Below are positions 8,002 through 16,392 of a stretch of 64,000 nucleotides of DNA, piece after piece. A model generated the notes under the pieces. That model saw only the letters and a program-made list of their open reading frames with translations. It made no database searches and was not told where the DNA came from. The stretch lies in assembly GCA_903929795.1 (NCBI GenBank), contig CAIYWC010000097.1:1-64000 (forward strand). Reading direction: 5' to 3'. This stretch comes from an uncultured Myxococcales bacterium. GTDB lineage: Bacteria; Myxococcota_A; UBA9042. Numbering within the stretch: the first letter of the stretch is position 1; every line of letters starts with the position of its first letter. The position numbers and the translations under genes were made by a program.

Positions 8002-8675
8002 AGCGATTCCCGCGCGCCCCAGGGCAGCACGTCGCGCGCACCCATTTCTTCCATCATTTCAATAACCTGACACAGCGGCAAGCCCACGACGTTGGTGTAG
8101 GAGCCGCGCAGGTACTCCACCAGATAGCTGCCGACGCCCTGAACGGCGTAGCTGCCGGCCTTGTCCATCGACTCGCCGACCGAGACGTACGCGTCGATTT
8201 CCGTCCGCGTCAGCTCCTTGAATTTCACAACGGTTGTCACGGCTTGCAGCCCTTCACGGGCGCGCTTCAAGTCAAACAGGCAAAAGCCAGTGATGACCAG
8301 GTGCTCGCGTCCGGACAATTTCTTCAGCATTTCGCGGGCTTCCTGCACATCAGTCGGCTTGCCGTAGATGACGTCGTCCACGACCACGACCGTATCGGCG
8401 CCAATCACCCAGCGGACCGTCTCGTCCACGCGCGGCATGCCCGCCGCCAGCGAGCGCCGCGCTTCCACGTCGGACGTGTACAGCGTCGCCTGCAGCCGTT
8501 TGACCGCGGCGAGCACCTTGGCGCGCGCCACGCGCTTGGCGTAGTCCTCCGGCAGCTCGCCGGGCAGCTGCGTCTCGTCGATGCCGCTCAGCACAACGCG
8601 CACCTGAAAGCCAAGTTTTTCCAGCAGTTCCTTACGGCGCGGCGAGCTGGAGGCAAGCGTCAACGGTGCGGCCAT
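7998..8675 (-). CDS. maf: Maf-type nucleoside triphosphate pyrophosphatase
   Basis: A 225-residue Maf/Ham1-fold protein. The family hydrolyses non-canonical or excess nucleoside triphosphates to monophosphates. It starts LTLASSSPRRKELL, the canonical Maf N-terminus, and has VIGADTVVVVDD, GKPTD, and GSYAVQGVGSYLVEYLRGSYTNVVGLPL near the end. The SYAVQG loop resembles the dTTPase/UTPase subgroup more than the m7GTP subgroup, but this is not decisive. An AGGGAG site precedes the ATG. It overlaps yggS by 4 nt and is followed upstream by two small envelope genes on the same strand. Confidence 0.94.
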   Translation of the reverse strand: MAAPLTLASSSPRRKELLEKLGFQVRVVLSGIDETQLPGELPEDYAKRVARAKVLAAVKRLQATLYTSDVEARRSLAAGMPRVDETVRWVIGADTVVVVDDVIYGKPTDVQEAREMLKKLSGREHLVITGFCLFDLKRAREGLQAVTTVVKFKELTRTEIDAYVSVGESMDKAGSYAVQGVGSYLVEYLRGSYTNVVGLPLCQVIEMMEEMGARDVLPWGARESL

Positions 8676-8705
8676 GCGGTCGATCTCCCTCGGACGGTTC
8701 GGGCG

Positions 8706-8984
8706 CTACTGCGGCGCGCTGTTGGACGGGCCGGTCGCGTGCACCGCTTTCGCGGCTTTCTGCGCCTTCTTGGCGTCCTTTTTCGACTGGCGCGCGGCGA
8801 TCGTCGCCTGTCGCCGCAGCTGCCGCGCCTGCTTCCACCGCGCCAGCAGCGGATCTTCGCCCAGGAACAGGCGGCCCAGCAAATTGCCGAGCATCGGCAG
8901 CACCGCGCCCAGCAGGCAAATCGCCGTCGCCAGGAGCACGACAGCCCATTCAATCCCCGTCATGTCGGTGAAAAGTGATTTCAT
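8706..8984 (-). CDS. Small single-pass membrane protein with a basic tail
   Basis: A 92-residue protein with a hydrophobic segment at about residues 12-40 (WAVVLLATAICLLGAVLPML) and a Lys/Arg/Ala-rich soluble tail, probably cytoplasmic. No family is recognised. It lies 18 nt after a secreted TPR-like protein gene and 30 nt before maf, so it is likely in the same transcript. The Shine-Dalgarno for the first ATG is weak; the Met at residue 8 is an alternative start. Confidence 0.6.
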   Translation of the reverse strand: MKSLFTDMTGIEWAVVLLATAICLLGAVLPMLGNLLGRLFLGEDPLLARWKQARQLRRQATIAARQSKKDAKKAQKAAKAVHATGPSNSAPQ

Positions 8985-9002
8985 TTCAATCGGCTGAGAT
9001 GC

Positions 9003-10253
9003 TCACAGCTTGGGGATCTTCAGTTCGCTCAGGCCCTTGACCTTGTCCGCCGCGCCCTTGGCTTTGTCCACGGTGTTGGTCACGCGCTTGCCCATGTTCT
9101 CGGCTTCCGTATACGTCCGACCGGGCGTGTCCACCACTTTGTTGACCTTGTTGATCGCCTGTTCCGGCTGCGCCAGCACTTTGTTCTGTTTGCGCCGCGC
9201 CGCAGCGACCTGATCGTCCACCGTATCCGGGCCGATGCTGTCGGCGGTCTTCTTGCCGTCCGCGTCCACGGTCACTTTCGCGCCCCAGCGCACGATGATG
9301 TCGTATTTGCTCGGGTTGTCCGCGGCCATCGGCTGCAATTCCACCTTGGGATGCTTGAGCAGGTCCGCCAGCAGTGCGACCTGTGCCTTGGCGTGCGGCT
9401 TGAAGTGAATCTGCGGGTGATCCAGCGGCGCGCTGTCGTCGTCCTTGGCGTCCGGCTTGCGCTGGTCCAGTTTCACCAGCAATTTCTGGATGTTTTCCAC
9501 CGCGGGCTCGCCCGGGCTGCCAATCGTATTGACCACCTGCACGCGCACCGCACCAGTCACGCGCTTGAAGTCGGGCTCATCGCGCACGCCGTCAAAATCC
9601 GGGTCCGTTCGCGCCTTGATCAGCCGGTCCGTCGCGGAATCCGTGCCCAGATCCGCCAGATCGCGCAGGTGCAGGATCGCCTCCGCGTGCTTGTCCGCCA
9701 GGTTCGCCTCCGCGCACGCCAGGTTGTACAGGCCGCCCTCCGAGCGCGGATCCTTGTCCAGCGACTTCTCCAGCAACCCCGCACCATCCTTCCACTTTTT
9801 CTTCTTGTTGAGCGCGATGCCTTCCTTGACAAGCTTGTCCGCCGCCTCGCGATCGGCGGTCCGCGCTTCCGGCGGGTCATAGCGCTTGCGCTCGTCGCTG
9901 GCCTTGGCAGTCGGGTTTTCCGTCACCGTCGGCGCGCGCGGCGGCAGCTTCACTTCCAGGCGCAGCAGGCTCTCGCGGGCGATCGCCGCGTTGGGATCGC
10001 TGCCGTGCTCGTACAGCCAGCGCAGGCCTTGTTCGACGGATTTGCGATCATGGGCCGAGAGCCTGTCCAGCCGCGCGCTCGAGCCAAAAGCATCCGCGCA
10101 GCCTACCAGGGATTTTTCATTGGAATCAGCGGGTTTGTTGAACGCCACAAGGCAGGCCATCGCCTGTTCGTCCCAGCTGGCGGCGTGTGCGCGCGCGGGC
10201 AGCCCGCCGACAAGCAGCACGGCCGCAAGCACTTGCAGGATCGCGCGCATCAT
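9003..10253 (-). CDS. Secreted TPR-like protein of unknown function
   Basis: A 416-residue protein with a clear Sec signal peptide, MMRAILQVLAAVLLVGGLPARAHA. A helical repeat region around 140-230 (EGIALNKKKKWKDGAGLLEKSLDKDPRSEGGLYNLACAEANL-like) resembles tetratricopeptide repeats. A C-terminal segment begins with a run of beta-like sequence (KYDIIVRWGAKVTVD) and ends basic. No catalytic motif is seen. The track ORF starts 85 codons earlier, but only the chosen double ATG has AGGGG upstream and a signal peptide. It heads the small membrane protein - maf - yggS run and is divergent from the PKD-protein/hemW pair. Confidence 0.72.
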   Translation of the reverse strand: MMRAILQVLAAVLLVGGLPARAHAASWDEQAMACLVAFNKPADSNEKSLVGCADAFGSSARLDRLSAHDRKSVEQGLRWLYEHGSDPNAAIARESLLRLEVKLPPRAPTVTENPTAKASDERKRYDPPEARTADREAADKLVKEGIALNKKKKWKDGAGLLEKSLDKDPRSEGGLYNLACAEANLADKHAEAILHLRDLADLGTDSATDRLIKARTDPDFDGVRDEPDFKRVTGAVRVQVVNTIGSPGEPAVENIQKLLVKLDQRKPDAKDDDSAPLDHPQIHFKPHAKAQVALLADLLKHPKVELQPMAADNPSKYDIIVRWGAKVTVDADGKKTADSIGPDTVDDQVAAARRKQNKVLAQPEQAINKVNKVVDTPGRTYTEAENMGKRVTNTVDKAKGAADKVKGLSELKIPKL

Positions 10254-10394
10254 TTCCACCCCTTGGCACACGTCACGAGTCACCGCCGATGACGCCCGGT
10301 TGCGCTCGCGCCCGCTTGGTTTCCATACTACCCGCGGCCCTGTGTCAGGGTCAACGGACGCGCCGCGCCTCTGCGGGCCCCAGGATGTGCCGGC

Positions 10395-11702
10395 GTGACC
10401 GATCAAACATCTCGAAAACAAATGGCTTTGTGGATCGGCGCGCTCGCAGCCGCAGCCATTGGCGGCGCGCTCGTCGTGGGCGGCGTGCTCTGGCAGGTCA
10501 ACGCCCACACGCCGGCTGCCGCGGCTTTGGCGCTCGATGCGGCGGTGTCACCCGTCGATGCCGGCGCCAGCGATGCTGTCGCACCTGCCGTCGCCGTCAC
10601 TGCCACTGCCGCGCTGCCGCCGCCCGTGACCGCCGCCGACGCCGCGCTGCACGTCATCGCCGACCCCGCTGAGCTGCGCGTCTGGGCCAACACGCGCGTG
10701 CGCTTGAGCGTGCAGACGGATGTGCCGTTTGAGCGCTTCGTCTGGCACTTCGAGGACGGCAGCGAGCCGGTCGCCGGCGCCGTTCTGGAGCACGTGTTCG
10801 CCGAGAGCGTGCGCGATCGCCACGTGACGGTGGAAGCGATGCGCCGCGGCCAGCCGACCGAGGTGGCGACGCTGCGGCTGCCGGTGGAGCGCCTGGCGGT
10901 GCTGGCGGCCGACGGCGAAGCGCGCGCGGAGGCGGAGCGGCTGCCCAAGACCGACGGGACGCGGCTGCTGCTGGCCGGCGGGTTGATCGACGATGCGCTG
11001 GCGACGCGGTTGACGGCAGTCGCAGCGGACATCCAGGCGCAAGTCCTCGTCGCGACAGGCGATGAAGCGTCCGCGCAGGCGCTCGCGCAGGCGATCGACA
11101 ACGGTGCGCTGACGGTGGCGCTGCTGCACTGGCCGCGGCAGCTGCAGGGCGATGCGCCGCCGCTGGCGCTGCTGCGCAATCCGGGCGACGCGCTGACGCC
11201 AATCCGCCGCGGCGATCGCGACTTGGGCGCGTGGTCCATCGGCGACGTGGGCTTGGCGGCAGTCGACACGCGCGGGGAGACGCTGGCGGAGGCCGAGTTG
11301 AAGCGCCTGCACGACGTGCTCCAATGGACGAGCGCGTATCGCGTGAGCCTGCTTCTCTCGGCCCGGCCGCTGACACAAACGCGCGACGCGGAGCTGATCG
11401 CTGACCGCGCCTACCGCATCTACGAGTACGCGCTGCGCCACCAGGTCGCGGCCGTGCTCTCCGCGTCCGGTGTGTTCTACGACGGGCGCTTCGGCGGCGT
11501 CCGGGTCATCGGCATCGGCGAGGCGCAGACGTCCTGCTGTGTGCGGCCGCTGGGCCAGGACGCGTGCCAGCAGCCGTCGCTCTCCGTGCTCGACGTGCCC
11601 GCGCAGGGCCCGCCGCGCCTGCACGTGCTGGTCGGCGATGGCTTTGAAACGGCGCTTGCCCGGCACGCGCTGCCCGCGGAAGTGGGCAAAATCCGCCGAT
11701 GA
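10395..11702 (+). CDS. Membrane-anchored PKD-domain protein with a metallophosphoesterase-like C-terminus
   Basis: A 435-residue protein starting at GTG, with an N-terminal membrane segment (IGALAAAAIGGALVVGGVLW), an Ala/Val-rich linker and a PKD-like beta domain (FVWHFEDGSEPVAGAVLEHVF) at about 100-165. The remaining ~260 residues resemble a calcineurin-type phosphoesterase in order of segments (VLVATGDE; YALRHQVAAVLSAS; GGVRVIGIGEA), but the usual metal ligands GDxH, GNHE and GHxH are absent. It may be a catalytically dead relative; that is inference. Its stop overlaps the hemW start (ATGA), implying co-translation. An ATG nine codons downstream is an alternative start. Confidence 0.65.
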   Translation: MTDQTSRKQMALWIGALAAAAIGGALVVGGVLWQVNAHTPAAAALALDAAVSPVDAGASDAVAPAVAVTATAALPPPVTAADAALHVIADPAELRVWANTRVRLSVQTDVPFERFVWHFEDGSEPVAGAVLEHVFAESVRDRHVTVEAMRRGQPTEVATLRLPVERLAVLAADGEARAEAERLPKTDGTRLLLAGGLIDDALATRLTAVAADIQAQVLVATGDEASAQALAQAIDNGALTVALLHWPRQLQGDAPPLALLRNPGDALTPIRRGDRDLGAWSIGDVGLAAVDTRGETLAEAELKRLHDVLQWTSAYRVSLLLSARPLTQTRDAELIADRAYRIYEYALRHQVAAVLSASGVFYDGRFGGVRVIGIGEAQTSCCVRPLGQDACQQPSLSVLDVPAQGPPRLHVLVGDGFETALARHALPAEVGKIRR

Positions 11703-12865
11703 ACCCCGCGATTCGCCACGTCTACGTGCATTTTCCCTACTGCCTGCACCGCTGCGGCTACTGCGATTTTGCCACGACCGTCGCCCGCGTCATTCCGCGC
11801 GAGCGCTACCTGCAGCACATCCTGGCCGAGCTGGAGCTGCGCGCGCAATCGCTGCACTTCGCGCCGCTGGAGACCGTGTTTTTTGGCGGCGGCACGCCGT
11901 CGCTGTGGGGTCCGGCGGCGATCGGCGCGGTGCTGGCGTGGCTGAATCGCCGGGCGGGATTCGCGCAGGATCCTGAAATTACGCTGGAAGCCAATCCGGG
12001 CGCGCTGGAATCCGGCGACCTGGCGGCGTACGCCGCGGCAGGCATCACGCGCGTGTCCGTGGGCATCCAGGCGCTCCAGGACTCGCGGCTGCGCGCGCTG
12101 GACCGACTGCACGATGCCGCTTCGGCGCACCAGACGCTGGCGCAGCTGGGCGATTTGCTGGCCAGCGGTCGGCTGAAGTCGGCCAACGCGGACCTGATTT
12201 TTGGCGTGCCCGGCCAGACGCTGCTCGATTTGCGCGCAGACGTCGCGGGCATCCTGGCGTACGGGCTCAGCCACCTGTCGGCTTATTCGCTGACGGTGGA
12301 GGCCGGTACGCCGCTTGCGGCGCAAGTCAGACGCGGGCAGGCGCTGCGGCCCGACGACGACCTCCAGGCGACGATGCTCGATGCGCTGCCCGGGCTGCTG
12401 GCGCCGTTTGGCCTCGCGCGCTACGAAGTGTCGAATTACGCGCGTCCGGGGCACGCCTCGCGCCACAACCTGGCGTATTGGACCGGGCGGTATTACCTGG
12501 CGGTTGGCGTTGGCGCGCACGGTTTTGTGCCGCAACCGGGCGCGCTCGGGCTGCGCTACGGCAATTCCCGCAAGCACGAGGCCTGGCAGCGCGCGCTGGC
12601 GCAGCAGCAGCTCAGCGAAGATCTGCGGGAGACCATCGACGCCGGCCAGCACCAGGATGAGCGCCTGCTGACGGGGCTGCGGCTGACCGCGGGGCTCGAT
12701 CTCGCGGCGTTTGCGGTCGACTTGGGCGACGCGCGGCGGCAAGCCCTGCAGCTGCGCGCGCAGCCGGCGATCGACCGCGGCGATTTGTGGTTGCATGACG
12801 AGCACTTGGGCGTGGTTCCGCACGCGCTGGCGCGGCTGGACAGCTTGATCGCGGAGTTGGCGTGA
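11699..12865 (+). CDS. hemW: Heme chaperone HemW-like radical SAM protein
   Basis: A 388-residue radical SAM protein of the HemN-like/HemW type. The [4Fe-4S] motif is in YVHFPYCLHRCGYCDF (CxxxCxxC, where HemN itself has an extra cysteine). It is followed by FFGGGTPSLW, EANPG, RVSVGIQAL and YEVSNYARPGHASRHNLAYW. HemW binds heme and passes it to apoproteins rather than acting as coproporphyrinogen oxidase. The length fits the family. It overlaps the PKD-domain gene by 4 nt. Confidence 0.92.
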   Translation: MNPAIRHVYVHFPYCLHRCGYCDFATTVARVIPRERYLQHILAELELRAQSLHFAPLETVFFGGGTPSLWGPAAIGAVLAWLNRRAGFAQDPEITLEANPGALESGDLAAYAAAGITRVSVGIQALQDSRLRALDRLHDAASAHQTLAQLGDLLASGRLKSANADLIFGVPGQTLLDLRADVAGILAYGLSHLSAYSLTVEAGTPLAAQVRRGQALRPDDDLQATMLDALPGLLAPFGLARYEVSNYARPGHASRHNLAYWTGRYYLAVGVGAHGFVPQPGALGLRYGNSRKHEAWQRALAQQQLSEDLRETIDAGQHQDERLLTGLRLTAGLDLAAFAVDLGDARRQALQLRAQPAIDRGDLWLHDEHLGVVPHALARLDSLIAELA

Positions 12866-12934
12866 ATCATCCCGCTCACCGCGCGTTATGCGCTGCGGTT
12901 TGACACGATCTCCAACGCGAACGATGCTGAAGCC

Positions 12935-13858
12935 ATGAAAACTGCGTTCTCCTTTTTGTGGGTGCTGGTCCTGACGACGACGGCTTTTGCGGCTTTCGCG
13001 GCGACGCCTGAGCAGGAAAGTCGCGCGGAATCCCTGGTAGCGCAGGCCAAAGAGCGCTACCAGGCTGGCGATTTTGAGCATTGCGCGCAGCTGTACATGA
13101 AGGCCTATGGCGAAGTCCAGCGACCGGCGCCGGTGTTCAACGCGGCGCGCGCGTATGAGCAGGCGGGGCTGTGGGCGGAAGCCAAGCCGCTGTTTGAGTT
13201 GTACCTGCAGATCGACCGCGGCGAGGACGCCGACAGCCTTGCGGGCCACGCGGATGCGCAGCGCCACCTGGACGCGGTCAACGCCAAGATCGCGGCCGAC
13301 GCGGCTGCCCACAACGCGCCGCCGCCGCCGGTCGCCAAGCCGGTGCCGCCGGACCTGCCGCCGGTCACGATCACACCGCCGCCCGTGACGCATTCGCCGG
13401 TCATCGTCGATCCGCCCATGGCCGAACCGCCCAAGGATCTCGCGGATTTGTCGGCGCAGCAACCGACCGACGATACGTGGTCGGGCAAGAAGCAGGCCGC
13501 GGTGGTCACGCTGTCGGTCGGCGGCGTGCTGATCGTCACGTCAATCGCGATCGCCATCATCGCCCACAGCGATTTGGCCAATCTGGACGCGCGGTTGCAA
13601 GCCGATCAGGTGGCGAACAACCAGGGCTTGATCTTGCACAGCTCCGTGACGCAAGTGCAGATGGACTCTGGGATTTCGACCTACAATGCGCGGCAGATCG
13701 CCGCGGGTGTGCTGGGCGGAGTTGGTGCGGCGGCGGTCGTTGTCGGCGGGTATTTGCTGTGGCAGGACGGCCAGCAATCCAACGGCCACGTGGCGCTTTC
13801 CACCGGCGTGGTGCCCAACCACGGCGGCGCGGTCTGGACGCTCGCGGGGCATTTCTAA
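12935..13858 (+). CDS. Exported TPR protein with Pro-rich linker and two C-terminal membrane segments
   Basis: A 307-residue protein. A signal peptide (MKTAFSFLWVLVLTTTAFAAFA) is followed by a tetratricopeptide-like pair (YQAGDFEHCAQLYMKAYGEV; PVFNAARAYEQAGLWAEAKPLFELYL), then a Pro-rich linker of about 45 residues. Hydrophobic segments lie near 190-212 and 255-275. The layout is common in Myxococcota envelope proteins of unknown role. No strong Shine-Dalgarno is visible before the ATG. The gene stands alone after hemW. Confidence 0.72.
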   Translation: MKTAFSFLWVLVLTTTAFAAFAATPEQESRAESLVAQAKERYQAGDFEHCAQLYMKAYGEVQRPAPVFNAARAYEQAGLWAEAKPLFELYLQIDRGEDADSLAGHADAQRHLDAVNAKIAADAAAHNAPPPPVAKPVPPDLPPVTITPPPVTHSPVIVDPPMAEPPKDLADLSAQQPTDDTWSGKKQAAVVTLSVGGVLIVTSIAIAIIAHSDLANLDARLQADQVANNQGLILHSSVTQVQMDSGISTYNARQIAAGVLGGVGAAAVVVGGYLLWQDGQQSNGHVALSTGVVPNHGGAVWTLAGHF

Positions 13859-13892
13859 ACCGGGATGACGTGGTCGGAGGTCAAAGTGCGTC

Positions 13893-13993
13893 GGTCAGCC
13901 CCGTTGCATCCCGGATTGGGACCGCGTCTGTGCACGTGTGGCCGCTCTCTGCGGCTTGCGCATCTTCGACCGTCGACCTCGGTTCACGCGTAT
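13893..13993 (+). repeat. Intergenic ~100-nt structured element, copy D
   Basis: This starts GGTCAGCCCCGTTGCAT, continues CGGATTGGGACCGC as in copy B, and ends CGCGTAT. It begins about 35 nt after a same-strand stop codon. The 5' half matches copies A-C; the middle has diverged. In place of the shared hairpin it offers a different perfect hairpin, GCCGC-TCTCT-GCGGC (13941-13955). It also contributes one arm of a longer inverted repeat, CCGGGATG (13860-13867) with CATCCCGG (13907-13914). Confidence 0.55.
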
Positions 13994-14007
13994 AGGCAGG
14001 TAGGGTG

Positions 14008-14775
14008 ATGAACGTCATGCGGCAAAACTCCATTCGCTTCAGCGGGTCCGTGCTGGCGGCCTGCGGGCTCGTCCTTGCCTTTTTCGGCTGCACGGACGGC
14101 CGCAACGCCACCACGCCGGGCGAGCTGTACCATTGCGACTCCAGCGCCGACTGCCTCAGCGGCTGGGCCTGCGAATGCGGATACTGCCAACAGCCTGGCG
14201 TCACGCAATTCGCCTGCGGCGTCACTGCCGGCGACACGACCGGAGATGGCAGCCTCAGTTCAGACACCGGCGACAGCGCGGTTGGCGACGCGACCGGCAG
14301 CGACGCGGAACCCGGCGACACCGCGGGCACGGACGCCACCGCAGACAGCGGCGCTACCGACGCCACCGGCGACACGGGTGGCCCGCCGGTCGGCACACCG
14401 CTGGGCATCTGCAACCAAGCGGTCTCCAGCGACGTGGTCTTTGCCGCCTGCAACTTGACTGACTGGACCGGCTGCGCCGCGGGCTTTGGCTGCTACTACG
14501 GCCCGGCGATCAAGCAGACTTTGTGCAAGAAACACGCAAGCTTGGCCGAAGGCGCCACCTGCGACCCGTGCAACCTGACGGAATGTGGGTTGGCCGCGGA
14601 CAGCCACGTGCTGATTTGCGACGCGCCGACCAAGACCTGCCGGCGGACGTGCGACGCGACCGTCGTGGGGACCGGCGTCAAGCCCGGCCAATGCCCGGCG
14701 GCCCAGCAGTGCTACCAGCTCGTGGACGCGAACAACATCCCATATCCCAGCCAAGGCGGCATCTGCGCGCCGTGA
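14008..14775 (+). CDS. Lipoprotein with Asp/Thr-rich linker and Cys-rich C-terminal domain
   Basis: A 255-residue predicted lipoprotein. The lipobox is in LVLAFFGC, followed by a short Cys cluster (CDSSADCLSGWACECGYC), then about 60 residues of Asp/Thr/Gly/Ala linker. The C-terminal half is cysteine-rich and ends in a CPAAQQCYQL...GGICAP segment resembling substrate-free disulfide domains of other myxobacterial lipoproteins. No enzyme motif is seen. GTG 14005, ATG 14008 and ATG 14017 are all possible starts; I use 14008 because AGGCAGG lies at a suitable distance. Confidence 0.72.
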   Translation: MNVMRQNSIRFSGSVLAACGLVLAFFGCTDGRNATTPGELYHCDSSADCLSGWACECGYCQQPGVTQFACGVTAGDTTGDGSLSSDTGDSAVGDATGSDAEPGDTAGTDATADSGATDATGDTGGPPVGTPLGICNQAVSSDVVFAACNLTDWTGCAAGFGCYYGPAIKQTLCKKHASLAEGATCDPCNLTECGLAADSHVLICDAPTKTCRRTCDATVVGTGVKPGQCPAAQQCYQLVDANNIPYPSQGGICAP

Positions 14776-14834
14776 GCGGCGAATCGCCCTGACATGCCAA
14801 GCTTCGCGACGAAGTGCCCGCGGATGCGGTTGGT

Positions 14835-16118
14835 CTAGCGCACGCCGGGAATCTTCCACACGCCAAAAAAGTGCAGCGCGGCAACGACTGCGAGCAACAC
14901 GAGCACCGCGATCGCCGCGATCTTCGGCGGCGTCAGGAATTTCTGCGGCAACGCGGCGACCGGCATCCGCTTGGACGGCGAACTGGCGGGCTGCAGCGTC
15001 GTCTGGCTGCGGTTCGTGTGGCCGGTCACCGCTGCGCGAATCGCACTGCCAGATGGCTGCGTCGCACCTTGCAAGGCCGGCTGCTTGCCCGTCGTGCCAC
15101 TGCGGGCTGCGGGGCCATTCGGCGTGGCGGGATTGGTCACGGCCCGGTTCGGCATCCCCGGCGTGCTCGGCATGCGCATCGACCCCAGTTCCTTCGCGCT
15201 GCCCTCGGACGGCGGGCGCAGCCCTTCCAACTCCGGCAGCTCCGGGCGCAGCTGGTTGATCGTGCGGGTCACGCGCGGCGTGGTCGGCGGCGGCGGCGCG
15301 TTGCTCGGGTCGGGCGCGTTCTCGAACGCCTTCTTGATCGACACCCCGTCGCGGATCGCGCCATAGAACGTGTGAAAATCCTTCCAGGTCTCGCCATCGT
15401 GCGACAGCGACATGGGCTGGCCGCTTTTGTTCGCGGCCCAACTGAACAGCGGATCCAACCCATGAAAATTGTACGTGATCCCCATGGCCTTCAGCTTCCA
15501 ATCGCGGTGCGCCAAATCCGTCTCCGGAATCTGCGCCTGCAGCTGGTCGGCAAACGCCGCCGCATCCTCCATGTCGCTCATGGCGGAAATGTCGACGGGC
15601 GTAGGCTCGTCCGTTGTGATCGAGAGCTCTTCGCCGACGATGAAGGCCTTGGGCACCGGCGACGTCTGGCGGACCGCCGCGAGCAGCGCGTCGTTGTCGT
15701 GCGTGCCGCTCAGCGTGCGCTCGGCCAACGCGAAGTCGTGATCCGGGTCGCCAACCAGCACGCCATCGCCAAAGGGCGTGTCAAAATCATCACTTTCAGC
15801 CACGGGACGCGCTTGACGCTGATCCGGCGGCAGCCAGACCTTGCCCGCGCTGTCATCCTCGGCTTCCGGCACGAATTCAGACGTGTCGCGAAAGCCCTGC
15901 GTGCGAATCGCCCCGGAATCGCGCTCGGCGACGTGCGGCGCGTTGCGCACGGCGTTCGCAAGCTGATCCGCCAGATCTTCCTGGAGCAGCGGCGTGCCGC
16001 AATGCGGGCAGATGATCTGGTCGCCGACGACGACACCGGGGTCATTGCGGCTGAAGCCGTTCCAGCACGATCCGCAGACGAAGTCCGTGATGTTGGTGAT
16101 CGGCCGCGCGTCGGACAC
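14835..16118 (-). CDS. Zinc-ribbon, C-terminally membrane-anchored protein
   Basis: A 427-residue protein beginning at GTG with the strong site AGGGAGG. The N-terminus has two CxxC pairs (CGSCW and CPHCG), a zinc-ribbon pattern. A long acidic, low-complexity stretch follows. There is a compact segment near 205-250 with WAANKSGQPMSLSHDGETWKDFHTFYGAIRDG, then a Pro/Ser/Thr/Ala-rich linker, and a single hydrophobic helix near the C-terminus (IAAIAVLVLLAVVAALHFF). No enzyme function is recognised. A role as a regulatory or motility-type adaptor is possible but unsupported. It converges with the 14008 lipoprotein gene, and the 58 nt between them contain no clear terminator. Confidence 0.65.
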   Translation of the reverse strand: MSDARPITNITDFVCGSCWNGFSRNDPGVVVGDQIICPHCGTPLLQEDLADQLANAVRNAPHVAERDSGAIRTQGFRDTSEFVPEAEDDSAGKVWLPPDQRQARPVAESDDFDTPFGDGVLVGDPDHDFALAERTLSGTHDNDALLAAVRQTSPVPKAFIVGEELSITTDEPTPVDISAMSDMEDAAAFADQLQAQIPETDLAHRDWKLKAMGITYNFHGLDPLFSWAANKSGQPMSLSHDGETWKDFHTFYGAIRDGVSIKKAFENAPDPSNAPPPPTTPRVTRTINQLRPELPELEGLRPPSEGSAKELGSMRMPSTPGMPNRAVTNPATPNGPAARSGTTGKQPALQGATQPSGSAIRAAVTGHTNRSQTTLQPASSPSKRMPVAALPQKFLTPPKIAAIAVLVLLAVVAALHFFGVWKIPGVR

Positions 16119-16392
16119 CCATGCCTCCCTGACTCAGACTGCTGGCTTGCGCCGCGGCGGGTTGGAGCCCGGATCGGCCTGCGAACAAGCGTCCGCGCTG
16201 GCCCGACCAGAACGCCCCCGGGCAGGATACACGGCGGTTTGCCAAACGGTCAACGCGTTCACGATTTCGATCACGGGCTGCTCTGAAGCCTGCGATTCTT
16301 GAACACGCGCGCATTCACCGCCGCCGCCAAAGTCGGGCAGCGCGCCGGCCCGCGTGTTCCGAAACCGGCTCAGTCCGATTCCAACGGTCCTG

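Noticed and set aside
10330-10355. CCCTG-TGT-CAGGG stem in the divergent region before the PKD-domain gene
   Set aside because: A 5-bp stem alone in a GC-rich gap is not distinguishable from chance.
14776-14834. Possible terminator between the convergent lipoprotein and zinc-ribbon genes
   Set aside because: Only a five-base stem with a one-base loop (GGCGA-A-TCGCC) is present and no T-run follows.
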